Positions 46,786 through 56,515 of a DNA stretch of 64,000 nt are shown piece by piece. The notes beneath the pieces are model-generated. The model made no database searches and was not told the DNA's origin. It worked only from the letters and a program-made list of their open reading frames with translations. Positions within the stretch are counted from its first letter, which is position 1; every line of letters begins with the position of its first letter. This DNA comes from Ditylenchus dipsaci (taxonomy: Eukaryota; Nematoda; Chromadorea; Rhabditida; Anguinidae): positions 306,131 through 370,130 of the forward strand of contig SADC01001210.1 of the NCBI GenBank assembly GCA_004194705.1, in the 5' to 3' direction. Both the position numbers and the translations under genes were made by a program.

Positions 46786-47318
46786 CGGATACGGACGATT
46801 TATCACAACGCCGATTCATCACAACGGACAATTCATCACAACTCCTTAAAAAGGGACAATTTATCACAACTCCTTAAAAAGGGACAATTTATCACAATCA
46901 GACAAAAATGGTACAATTTATCACAACCACACCATCTGAACTGATGATCAAACAAAAAAGTTTTTTTAAAGGGACATGCCCGTCACCGATGGAGTATTTA
47001 CAAAGGCGTGTACCAGTTCAATCAAAAAAAGAAAGAGGAGGACTTTGAAAATCAGTGTTAGGTTCGATTCCTCCACGAGGTATAATTTTTCATTGACATT
47101 TACCAAATCCTGTCAATTTTATTGTCGTTTGAATTTCAGTGGCACCCGCCTATCAAAATATTCCTATCGGCAACGGGCATACCTCTTAAACTCGACGTTG
47201 TAAAAAAATCGCCTGTATCTGACATTTTCTTGTGTTTGTTCTTGTTTTTTCGTTTTCTTCTTATTTCCTCTGCATTTTTTTTTGCTCAGTATTTTGCTCA
47301 TTTATTTACCATTTTTAG

Positions 47319-47967
47319 TGCTAAAAACGTCTTGTGCAATGGTCGATTCAGTTTCGGTGTTCTTGGTGAAGCTGTGGGATTAGATGCAAATGCTCTCATG
47401 GGAATTCTGCAGAATGCTCTCAATCAGGCTCCGGTTCCTCCAGTGATACAGCCAATCGAATTGCAAGCCTTTGTGGAAGAAAACGTGAGTTTTATTAAGG
47501 CACTGCAATGCGTGATCCGATGTTCCCAGTTCGATGGTGGTCTTGCTATGAAAGAACCTTTCTGGGGAAGACCGAACGAATAACTTTGCACAGGCTGCTC
47601 ATCGTCGACTTCACACTGCTCTGGACGTGGATCATCCGAATCTCGTTTTCTACAAGATCTCAAAGAAATTCAGCGGTCTCACGACAAGCGCTATGAAGAT
47701 TACTTAGCCAACGTTGCAGCACCAAAGAAGCGGAAGGTCGGTTCTTTTCGGTTATCGGCACCCCATCATGAATGAATGAACTAATCATAGAGACAATTTG
47801 AATGATTTTAATAACAAAAAAATAGTGGGGTGCCGATAACCGAAAAGAACCGAAGGTCTACACAGAAGCCGACAAAAGAATCCTGGGCAAAGTGAGTCTC
47901 TACCAAGGCGCAAATCTGATGGAGTATTTGAGAGGGCTGGCCCATAATATAGTTATGGATCAGTAAT
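47319..47967 (+). pseudogene. Unassigned passenger ORF, split by a MITE
   Basis: After TTTTTAG at 47318, a frame reads NVLCNGRFSFGVLGEAVGL to FVEEN (ending 47484, GTGAGT). A second exon from about 47593 reads AAHRRLHTALDVDHPNLVFY. After a one-base slip near 47655 it continues LQDLKEIQRSHDKRYEDYLA, then a basic PKKRKV motif like a nuclear localisation signal. There a 114-bp MITE is inserted (47739-47852). Past it the frame resumes with YTEADKRILGK and ends LAHNIVMDQ at 47967. I do not recognise the family. It lies inside a non-autonomous element and may be captured host sequence or a novel accessory protein. Confidence 0.5.
47739..47852. mobile_element. 114-bp MITE inserted in coding sequence
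   Basis: The ends are perfect inverses: CGGTTCTTTTCGGTTATCGG running on to CACCCCA, and the matching right end. AAGGT is duplicated at 47734-47738 and 47853-47857. Removing the insert and one AAGGT restores a continuous reading frame across PKKRKV, so the insertion post-dates the ORF. Confidence 0.85.
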
Positions 47968-48234
47968 TTGTTGTCAAATTTGTCGCTATGTTTGTTGTTA
48001 TGTTTGTTGGAAAAAAACTCATCGTTTGATTTCGGTTTTGGGGAAAAAAGGCTTTTGTTCGATCATCGGTTCAGATGGTGTGGTTGTGATAATTGTCCCA
48101 TTTTTGTCTGATGTGATAAATTTCCTTTTTTAAGGAAATGTGATAAATTGTCCGTTGTGATAAATCGGCGTTGTGATAAATTGTCCGTTGTGATAAATCG
48201 GCGTTGTGATAAATTGTCACGTACCGCAAATAAA

Positions 48235-49154
48235 AGCCTACAGCCTTGGCTTCATTTTGATGTATGAAATGTGTAACTTGTAATAAAAAAATCAATCAAT
48301 CCAGTTAAAGGAAACCCCTAAGAGCTATAAATTTTTGGAAATTTAGCCTATTTTAGCATGGAAACAGCTCCACTAGGTGTGAGACCCTGCGCTGATGATC
48401 TTATTAGATAGCCAAGAATGTGAGGATAATGTTGACACTAAACTTGTAAATAGAAAGAGGTAAAAAATAGGGTGTACACCCAGTCGTGGATAAACTGTGA
48501 CCAAGGCGAGGCGTATGTAAAGCCTTTTTACTTTATGCCAAAAACGGCTAAACAAGTAGTGAAGCTAAAAATTGAAAATATTAACTAAAGGTGGTATTTA
48601 ATTTTGGCCGAAATTTCTTAAAAAATGACCCAAATTTCTGAAAAATGACCGCAAATTTGAGATGACCGCAAATGTCATATAGCCGTAGTCTCCCCCAGTA
48701 TCAAGTTCAATCGACTGGTGGGGTTAAGTCGAAGTGTGTCTCACGAACAAAACGAACACTATGTGAGATACTAGGATATGGCAGAGAGCAGTTTTCGTAT
48801 TTCCAGCCGTACTTCTCAGTCATGATCTCAAGTTCTTCTTGCCCATGATCATCTCCAATCTAGCGTCAGTTGCTCGCGTGATGAACTAGGTCACAGCAAA
48901 CAAGGCGGTTTTCCAAACAAACGAAGGATTTTCAGGGATGAAAAGGCAAAGTTTTTTTTTTAAAATCGTGTAGACCTACAGACAAAGCTCCCATTGACGT
49001 AAATTCTGTGGAAGACGGAACAACATATATTTTCCACTGTCAATATTTTCGAAACTTGAATTTTTTGTAAAACTTTGATAAGATTGTTTAAGACGTCTAA
49101 CAATTCTATTTTTCTATTTTTTGAACAACACTTGATAATTATAGTTCAACAAAT
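48235..49154. other. No supported gene
   Basis: Spacer before the F-box gene; no exon or clear element end is visible. Confidence 0.35.
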
Positions 49155-52100
49155 ATGTCGTTTCCTTTTCAAAGATCACAGCCTAAATTCAATTCATCGG
49201 CTATGGCCTCTTTGAGTAAAAGTCAAGAAGAAGTATGCTATAATCAAGAGAAGACTATAGCAACAGATGAAGGTAAATTAATACAGCCCCCCCCCTTCCA
49301 ACTCCATAAATTTTTTTTAAACTCGAGTAAAGAGCACCCAAATATACATCATAGTATAATATAGCATAATATACATAGTATATGTCCTAGACCAGAAAAA
49401 ATGCGTAAGACATTTATTACAGTAGAACCTCGTTATAAGATACACCCAATATAAGATACACTTCGTTATAAGATACACCTGGGTCCGGTCCAAGTTAAAT
49501 AACTCCTGTCAAATTACCCCCCTATATAAGATACACCTCGTTATAAGATACAGCTGGGTCGGTCCCTGGGTGTATCTTATAACGAGGTTCGACTGTAGTC
49601 ACAACTTTCGTACGCTAGCCTTAGGCGCTTCGACGGTTACATTGACGGTTAAGATAGGCGGCTGACGACCATAGAGTTATTTTTACCAGAACTTTTTTTG
49701 TCACCATCGTGTTTAGCGTGAAATTCTGCGCAAGAATATATCTTTACGATGCACGGTCTTTCCCGTGTTAAATGCGCGGTTTAAGAGAAACAGTTGTCTA
49801 TGTTCATGAACTCAAGAGATTGGGATAATTTAAAGTAGGGTTGTACAATGGGAATATTCCGGGAATATTCCGAGTTTTCTATATTTTCGGGAATTTCTAC
49901 AACTCTAGTTTAAAGGACAATACTTTTTTTTGGCGCGAAAACACTTTTTTTGGCGCAAATATACTTTTTTGGCGCAAATTTTTGTTTTGCGTATTATAGT
50001 AAAAATTTTCATAGTTTTTAAAAAGTTTTAACATCATCATGTAGCCCTACTCTTCTAGTTTTTGATGAGATATCATTTATGCATCATCTATGAAAAATCT
50101 GATAAAAAAGGTAAAAATATGAACTGAATTGTTGCTCTGATTTGGTTCATACTTTTACCTTTTTGTATCATATTTTCCATAGATGATGCAATAAATGATA
50201 TTTCATCAGAAACTAGAAGAGCAGGGCTACATGATGATCTTAAAACTTTTTAAAAACTGTGAAATTTTTAATGTAATTACGCAAAACAAAAATTTGCGCC
50301 AAAAAAAAGTATATTTGCGCCAAAAAAAGTGTTTTGCGCCAAAAAGTAAGTATTGTCCTTATTCAAATTCGCAGTTAACTTAAATATTTTTGTCTCGAGA
50401 GGAAATTAAAAAATTTACGGTTTAATTTGAATTTTTAGTAGGGTTGTACAATTCTCCGGAATTTCGGAGAATTCTCCGGAGAATTCTCCGATTTTTATTT
50501 TTTCGGAGAATTATACAACCTTAATTTTAAGAGTTATTTGTTTCAATTTCAAATTTCAAATAAAGCATGCTCAGCATTCTTGTCAGAAATAAGGACAGGG
50601 TTATCCAAAAAAACCTGCAAAAGTTTAAAAATTTGTGTAGTTAGCCCCTTGCCCATCGATTTTTCCAGGAAAATCGATGATAACAGTTAAGCTACCTGGG
50701 AGCCACCCTAGGAAAAACACATTTACTTTTCTTCACTACGGCGGTCATAGCGCTGTTAAATAATAACAGCAATAGAAAATATCATAATCAACATTGTTTT
50801 AAAAATTGCAGTTTTTTTGGGACACCCTGTATTGTCAGTTGCAAAAATGTCTGTATAGGCGTCGATAGGAGATTACTTTTTGAAATCCTTTGTAAAGTTT
50901 GGTCATTGTGATTTGGGCAGTACAGGAATTTTGTTATAAATATATGATATAGACAGCAGCCCAAGTGCCCGCCCCTCCCCTCCAAAGAGTATTTTTCTCT
51001 AAGCTTACTTTTTCATTTTTCAACTATTTCACAAAATTGGCACCTAAAATACCAAGGGTGTTTGGACGCTTTGCGACTAAAGTCCAGCACACTCCACATC
51101 TCAATGAATTGAAGTGAAAAAAATCAAGTTAATCGAAAAAGGTAGGCTTAGAGAAAAATACTCTTTGAGAAGGGGCGGGTACTTGGGCTTTACGTATGAT
51201 ATGAATCTCGAATTCTAACTTTAAAATATTTAGGTCAAGATAATAGCAAGAAATGTAAGCGCACTATCGCTCTTGCTGCTGAAATATTGATCGACATTTT
51301 TTCAAGCTTAAACAGAAACGAGCTTGACATGATTCAATTAGTCAATCAAACATTTAATTACCTGGTGCAAATAAATATGCAGAAAAGCCGATAAGAGTAA
51401 TGTACGCAGTGCTTTTGCAAGAGCAAGACGGAATAGAATTGGATGAAGAAAAACGATTGAGTCTGACCTCGGCCATTATCAATTATAGCAAAGGTGGTAA
51501 TCAACGTAAGCGATTTGATAGTGTGGAGCAAATGCTAGAGCTGAAACGCCAGCAAAAGGTCCACTTTTCCAATGTTTTCATAGCTACGAAGTCAGCTACG
51601 AATACTGCTGTGAAAGAAGTAAGTGAGATTTTTTTCGGAGGTAATCCCTTGTCAGAAAAAAGTATGGGACATGTCTTTAGGGGCATGCTTGTGACTAAGT
51701 GTGGCTGCTTTTAAGTGTGGCTGGTTATATAAATGTGAAAGGAAAATTGGTTGGGTAAATAACATAAAGCCGAATAAAGTTACAGGCTGGTCCAAGAAAT
51801 TCCATAGGTGGTTTTTCGAAATTCCGTCTGCCAATCTATATTTCTTGCTGACGAAATTTTGCGAAAATTTTTGCGAAAAAAACATGATTTTCGCTATCCG
51901 ACCAACCACCGCCCCTTCCCCTTGTGGTTTGGATCAGGATTGGACAGGTGGGACAGAGCAAAAATCATGTTTTTGACATTGTTCAGTAGACCCTCGATTT
52001 TACGTCACCTAAAATAGACCAGATTAGTTGGTCTTGACTATAATTTAGTCAAAGAAAAACCCTCGATTCAGCATCACTCTCGATTTAACGTCCCCTTGTG

Positions 52101-54045
52101 ACGGTAACTGGCGGTGACGTTAAATCGAGGGTTGACTGTATATCAAAAAAATATGGTCCGCCCGAAAAATCGGATGGCAAAAACAGATTTGCGAAGCAGA
52201 TTTGCGTGCTGTCATCCCTCGCATTGGCCTCAGGTATCTTCTCTCTTTTGTTCCTTTTTTTCAGCCCTCGGTTCAAAAGGTCAATTCAGTAAAGACCTAT
52301 GAAAAAATGTACGGCTGCTTTGAATCCCAGAAATTTGTCGGAGCATCCTGTATATTGCCAGGATAGGCAATGGAAACCAGTAAAATCAGATTTCGCAAAA
52401 GACTTCAAAAATCGAGGTAAAAATTTTCGGACCCTAGGCGGGAACGAACTTGAGGGGGTGGTGTTATATCGAGAGTCGACTGTAACATCCTTACAAGTTG
52501 TAAGTTACAACTACCGGGGACCCAGTCAAAAGCTATATAAACACAACAGGGGGGATCGAGGTATATTTTCGGTAACAATAATGGACTAGAGCCTGATTTC
52601 CAAAACTATTTTATCACTTAAAATAATTTGCTGTGTTTTTAAGTGAAATATTTTTAGCGACTGCATCTCGCTATCATAAGAGATGATCCAGCTAAAATTT
52701 GCAACTTCTTCAAATATAATGAGCCAGTGCCTGCTATTCTTCCTGACATTCAACCTCACATTCTGCCCAATTCAAGCGTATATTCTCGGCGACCCAACTT
52801 TGAGATGTATCACTCCCGCAGTTTTGACTGTGAATGGTCTCATTCTATCGAGCCTAATGATTTTCTCTCAGTCGAAACATTTATCCAATGGATTGAATTT
52901 AACAATTCTCATAGTCATGCTCGACCTAAACGTTTTCGCGCCAACATCCGAGGATTCACTTCAAGGCCAGACATTTTGTTGTTCTTTTTGTTTGAAGTAA
53001 GTTTTTTATTGGGTTTGTTTCTGAATGTTTATAACGAATATCTTACAAACAAATATTTTACTGGATGAATTTTGCAACTTCTTCAAATATTTTGCGCCTC
53101 CCCCTTTGTGGGTGGTGCTCTAATAGAGACTGGTGCTCTATTAGAATAAATACGGTAACTTTTTGATTTCAAGGTGTTGAAAAAAATTAATCCGATGTAA
53201 TTAATAATAAAAAATACGGTATATTACGATGTTTTAATGTTTAAGTCTTTTTAATTTATTTCAGTGGGCCCGATAATTTTAGTCACCCATACAATATTGG
53301 CTCTATCCAACAAAGATGGGGTTTTTAGCCTTCGTCCCCTTGTTTTTTTATTATATTTTAGGTTTGAGGCTTAGGCTAGGGCAGGCCAGTGCATCATAGG
53401 ATGGCTCAAAATATACTTAGACTTATGTTCAAGTCCGTCCTAACATACGTTGGCCTACCCTTGCCTAAGCGCAAGCTAATAAATCAGGGCAACCAAGGCA
53501 AACACCCCCCTCCCTCTCGTAGAGGGTCCAATATTTTAAAAAATGGGTCCTTGCTTTGTGTGAAGGCGGAGGCTTGTATTGACTTCAAAAATATCACACT
53601 TGGAGGCCCTAACTTTGAAAAATATATTTTTTAAAGATGCTTAAAATTTTATAGCTAAAAATTTTAATTTTATTATTTCAGCACTTCCAGCAGCAAAATC
53701 AACCGTGCCCATTTGAAATCATAGTGTCTCAGTTTAGTGATCAGATGCACTTGATTACAAACTTTTGCAACAAGTCTGTCAGAAACTATGTGACCAATGA
53801 AGTTCTTGAATCAATATGCTTTACAGATATTGGTGAAAAGCCTAGCTTAGTTAGTACAGAAGATTTGCTCAATCCTGACTACAGAAATGTGGACTGGGTT
53901 TAAGAAGAAGACCAATGGAGTTAGCTGGGATCCTTGGTGGAGTATCGATAACCAAGACGTATACAAAAAGTTTGGCAGAAAGCAAGAATATTTTTCTATG
54001 GAAACTGGACATTTGATGTTTAAAATAAGATACTCCGCTTGTTAA
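49155..54045 (+). CDS. F-box protein of a nematode-expanded type
   Basis: Four exons on +: 49155-49272 (start MSFPFQRSQPKFN), 51234-51618, 52658-52996 and 53682-54045, with AATAAA some 25 bases after the stop. An F-box-like motif EILIDIFSSLNRNELDMIQL plus VNQTFNYLV lies at about residues 50-80, expected to bind SKP1 in an SCF ubiquitin ligase. Downstream are blocks typical of the associated C-terminal region: SYSRRPNFEMYHSRSF-like, RGFTSRPDILLFFLFE, HFQQQNQPCPFEI, then NGVSWDPWWSIDN and ETGHLMFKI. One-base slips at about 51375 and 53893 break the frame, so it is either a young pseudogene or affected by sequence indels. Introns 1 and 2 are filled with MITEs. Confidence 0.65.
49420..49595. mobile_element. 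TA-flanked pogo-type MITE with ATAAGATACACC words
   Basis: CAGTAGAACCTCGTTATAAG at the left and CTTATAACGAGGTTCGACTG at the right are inverted, with TA outside each. TATAAGATACACC words repeat inside. It lies in intron 1 of the F-box gene. Confidence 0.8.
49836..49907. mobile_element. 72-bp micro-MITE, TAGGGTTGTA ends
   Basis: TAGGGTTGTA at the left and CTACAACTCTA at the right are imperfect inverses. The core is GGGAATATTCCGGGAATATT, a doubled palindrome. The flanks ATTTAAAG (49828-49835) and GTTTAAAG (49908-49915) match at 7 of 8 bases. Confidence 0.7.
49917..50361. mobile_element. Foldback with TTTGGCGC arrays
   Basis: AAGGACAATACTTTTTTTTG at the left matches AAAAGTAAGTATTGTCCTT at the right. 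TTTTTTTGGCGCAAATA words repeat in both arms and the inner arms (AAAATCTGATAAAAAAGGTA) also pair. It lies in intron 1 of the F-box gene; the duplication is not clear. Confidence 0.7.
50439..50523. mobile_element. 85-bp micro-MITE, TAGGGTTGTA ends
   Basis: TAGGGTTGTACAATT at the left and AATTATACAACCTTA at the right are inverted. The core is GGAGAATTCTCCGGAGAATT, again a doubled palindrome. The flanks ATTTTTAG and ATTTTAAG match at 7 of 8 bases. Confidence 0.7.
50955..51196. mobile_element. MITE with AGCCCAAGTGCCCGCCCC ends
   Basis: AGCCCAAGTGCCCGCCCCTC and its inverse GGGGCGGGTACTTGGGCT bracket about 240 bp, with AAAGAGTATTTTTCTCTAAG also inverted. A solo copy of the end is at 36965. Confidence 0.65.
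51984..52138. mobile_element. Pogo-type MITE with TCGATTTAACG words
   Basis: CAGTAGACCCTCGATTTTAC and TTAAATCGAGGGTTGACTG are inverted; TA follows the right end. It lies in intron 2 of the F-box gene. Confidence 0.6.
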
Positions 54046-54097
54046 AATTGCCTTTTCAACTTATGCAAATAAAAGTTCACTAAAATAAGTTCGGGGG

Positions 54098-55223
54098 AGG
54101 GGGGGTCACTATATCGAAGGGGCCACTATATTTAATTCCTCCCAAACTGTAGGGGCCACTATATCGAGGTTTCTCTATATAAGGTGCTCATTAAAAAAGC
54201 CTTCTTTGATCTATGGTTCATATCTATAGTTTATTCTTGGTAAATGTAAATCCTTGATGTTTCAAGTATTTTAAATGTCTACTCCAATAAAACGTCGTGC
54301 TATTACATTAGTGGAGAAAAGGCAATAACTGAAGCGTCCGTTAATAAAGGAAAGCAACAACTGTCCACAAGTTTTGGTATTTCAAGAGTTACCATTCAAA
54401 GAATCCTAAAAGAAGCGATTCTGGCGCCAATCAATATAGAAGTCTAGCAAAGCGTGCGCGTCTCAAGTTAGACAATTATGATGAATTAGAAAAAGCGCTT
54501 GTCATTTGGCATAGCAGATTCGTAGTCAAAACACTCCAGTATGCGGGGATTTGTTGCAGGTGAGATTTTGCTTAATTTTTTGATTTACTCGTGATAAAGA
54601 TACTGCTCTATTTTTAGGAAAAGGCCCTGACTATTGCAGCTCAGCTTGGTATCATCGATTTTGAGCGAGCAGAGGATGGCTTGAGAAGTTTTCTGGTAAT
54701 CAATGTGGCTCTGGCAAAAGCATTAGCAGTGAAATTCTAGAAACCGAAGAAGCTGAAGTAGAGCGACCTCCAATCAGTTGTATTGAAGCACAAAAGCATT
54801 TCCAATTCGTTCGTCAGTACATGGTAGAGAAGTCTGCTGATCTTACCGTTCTCTGTCACAGCGATGCAATAGATGACTACTTCTACGAAAAGCGCGAAAA
54901 AAAATGCAGACAGTAATCACTAGCTTCTTCTCATCTAAACATTAGATGGTTTGTGTTTACTCAAGTTGTTATTCTTACTTTAAATAAGTTTGGTTGTAAA
55001 TTTCATTTCTATTGATATCAGGGGGCCACTATATTGGGATCTTTTAATTAGCGCGGACCAGGCCTGGGGCCACTATATTGGAAGGCCACTATATTGGAGG
55101 GCCACTATATTGGGGGTATATTTATCTAGATTTTAGATTTAACCTCCCAGATCGAGCTCAGGGGCCACTATATTGGAGGGGCCACTATATCGGGGGGAGG
55201 GCCACTATATCGAGGTTTGACTG
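54098..55223 (+). pseudogene. Pogo/Tigger (CENP-B-like) transposase remnant
   Basis: The element ends on the right in CGAGGTTTGACTG followed by TA, with many CCACTATATCG words on both sides. Between them, broken frames read KRRAITLVEKRQ, then GKQQLSTSFGISRVTIQRIL (the CENP-B-type helix-turn-helix), RLKLDNYDELEKALVIWHSR (the second HTH), TIAAQLG, GWLEKFSGNQCGSG and EAQKHFQFVRQYMVEKSADL. This is the DNA-binding half of a pogo-family transposase. The DDE catalytic half is missing. Stops and slips show it is dead. It explains the origin of the many small TA-flanked elements with CGAACCTCG ends in this window. Confidence 0.7.
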
Positions 55224-55814
55224 TACTTCACTCTAAGGAATCATTTCGAACGACTCGAAAGAGTACAGGAAGAGACGAAAGAGAACTGTAAGAGAACCGA
55301 ATTCAAACTTTGATCATGCCGCTGCACCCAAAAACCATGGTCTTTTCAACAATAACAACAAAATCATTCAAATGCTACAAAGTAACTACTGATTTGGCAG
55401 TAAAAAGTACGCCTTTTGGTAACACTTTACTCGACAACCACCCCCTCCCCACGGCTGACCCCTTTTTTAAGTGAATTTTGGAAAACCGGTTGCATATTCT
55501 TGTTTTTCGACCCCGATTTATCCGGAAGAGAGTCATCAGATTCTGTAAAAATAAAAAAATTTCGATTTGCCCTAGTCCCCCAAGGTAAAATTTTAAAATA
55601 TAATATTTTTTTTAATTGGCGCCAAAACATTTTAAAAGGGATTAAGGGCTGTATTGGGAGGAAAGGGAATAAAAGGGCCACGTTTGTGGCAAAACTGGGT
55701 AAAGTAAAGTCTAGCCTGTCTTTTTACATAATATAGCCATTATTTCATTTTATTCTGTAACAAAGATGAAATTAAAAAATTTTGGGTGGCGGATAATCAG
55801 AGAATGGCTTTTAA
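55224..55814. other. No supported gene
   Basis: It contains a TTTTAAAAGGGATTAAGGGC module word at 55630 and mirror open frames that reflect repeat sequence. No element end is assigned. Confidence 0.35.
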
Positions 55815-56264
55815 AGGGGGGAAGCCATTTAGGTTTGAAAAGGTGGCTTGCATGGCACAGTGCGCAAGCGTTTGGGTTTTTTTGGCCCAAAATGGTGTTT
55901 TTTTTTTGGTTTTGCAGGTTCAATCCCACGTAGTGGCATACTATTTTTTGGCTGTTTAGCCAGTTTAGAGGGGCTGTAGGAACATTCGTAACAAGACAAT
56001 TTCGTAAGAGCGAATTTTCGTAAAAGCGAATTCACCTACATAAGAAAAAACTAACGAGTTTTCGTAAGAAATTTTTTTCGTAAGAGCGAAAATTCGTAAG
56101 AAACTTTTTCGTAACAGCGAATTTTCGTAACAAGCTCTTTCGTAACGCGGTTTTCAGTAACATTAGTGATATTTTAAGTTGTTTTTTTTGCTTTTGATCC
56201 TCCTTTGATGTTTCTTATAGCTTCTATGATGTTTGACCAAAAATAGTCAAGAAAAAAATGAAAC

Positions 56265-56345
56265 AGTCAGAGGGTGGAATCGAACCACTGGTGAAAAAAA
56301 TTCATTCCATCAACTTACCTACTGCACCATATATGCCACTAATGG
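56265..56345 (-). repeat. tRNA-like sequence, second type
   Basis: Read on -, ATGGTGCAGTAGGTAAG resembles an A box and GGTTCGATTCC is an exact B box 45 bases later. Paired acceptor and anticodon stems are not convincing, so it is a tRNA-derived repeat or pseudogene and not a functional tRNA. Confidence 0.4.
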
Positions 56346-56515
56346 GAAATAGCTATGTGTAGTATATAATATATAAATTCGAGCTCGGAGTTTTTCAACA
56401 TGCTTTTGGGTATTTCTGCTGGTCTCCTAACTGATGAAAAATCGGGCGGTCAACTAATTATCAAAATTTTCAGTCATTTGACTATGCTTAGCAACTTTTC
56501 TTCTCATACAGTTAA

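Larger units (their letters stand above)
46786..48226. mobile_element. Element with inverted TTTATCACAA arrays and a passenger ORF
   Basis: The left end (46786-46935) has repeats of ATTTATCACAACTCC and TTTATCACAACG. The right end (48078-48226) has the inverse TGTGATAAATTG words, and the inner ACCACACCATCTGAAC/GTTCAGATGGTGTGGT also pair. The flanks AAAATAAA (46778-46785) and CAAATAAA (48227-48234) match at 7 of 8 bases. No known transposase is inside; the coding content is the unassigned frame at 47319-47967. A TTAA-type end (AGGGACATGCCCGT) lies at 46970. Confidence 0.65.

Noticed and set aside
56265..56345. Functional tRNA gene
   Set aside because: Box motifs are present but the acceptor and anticodon stems do not pair well; it is treated as a tRNA-derived repeat.
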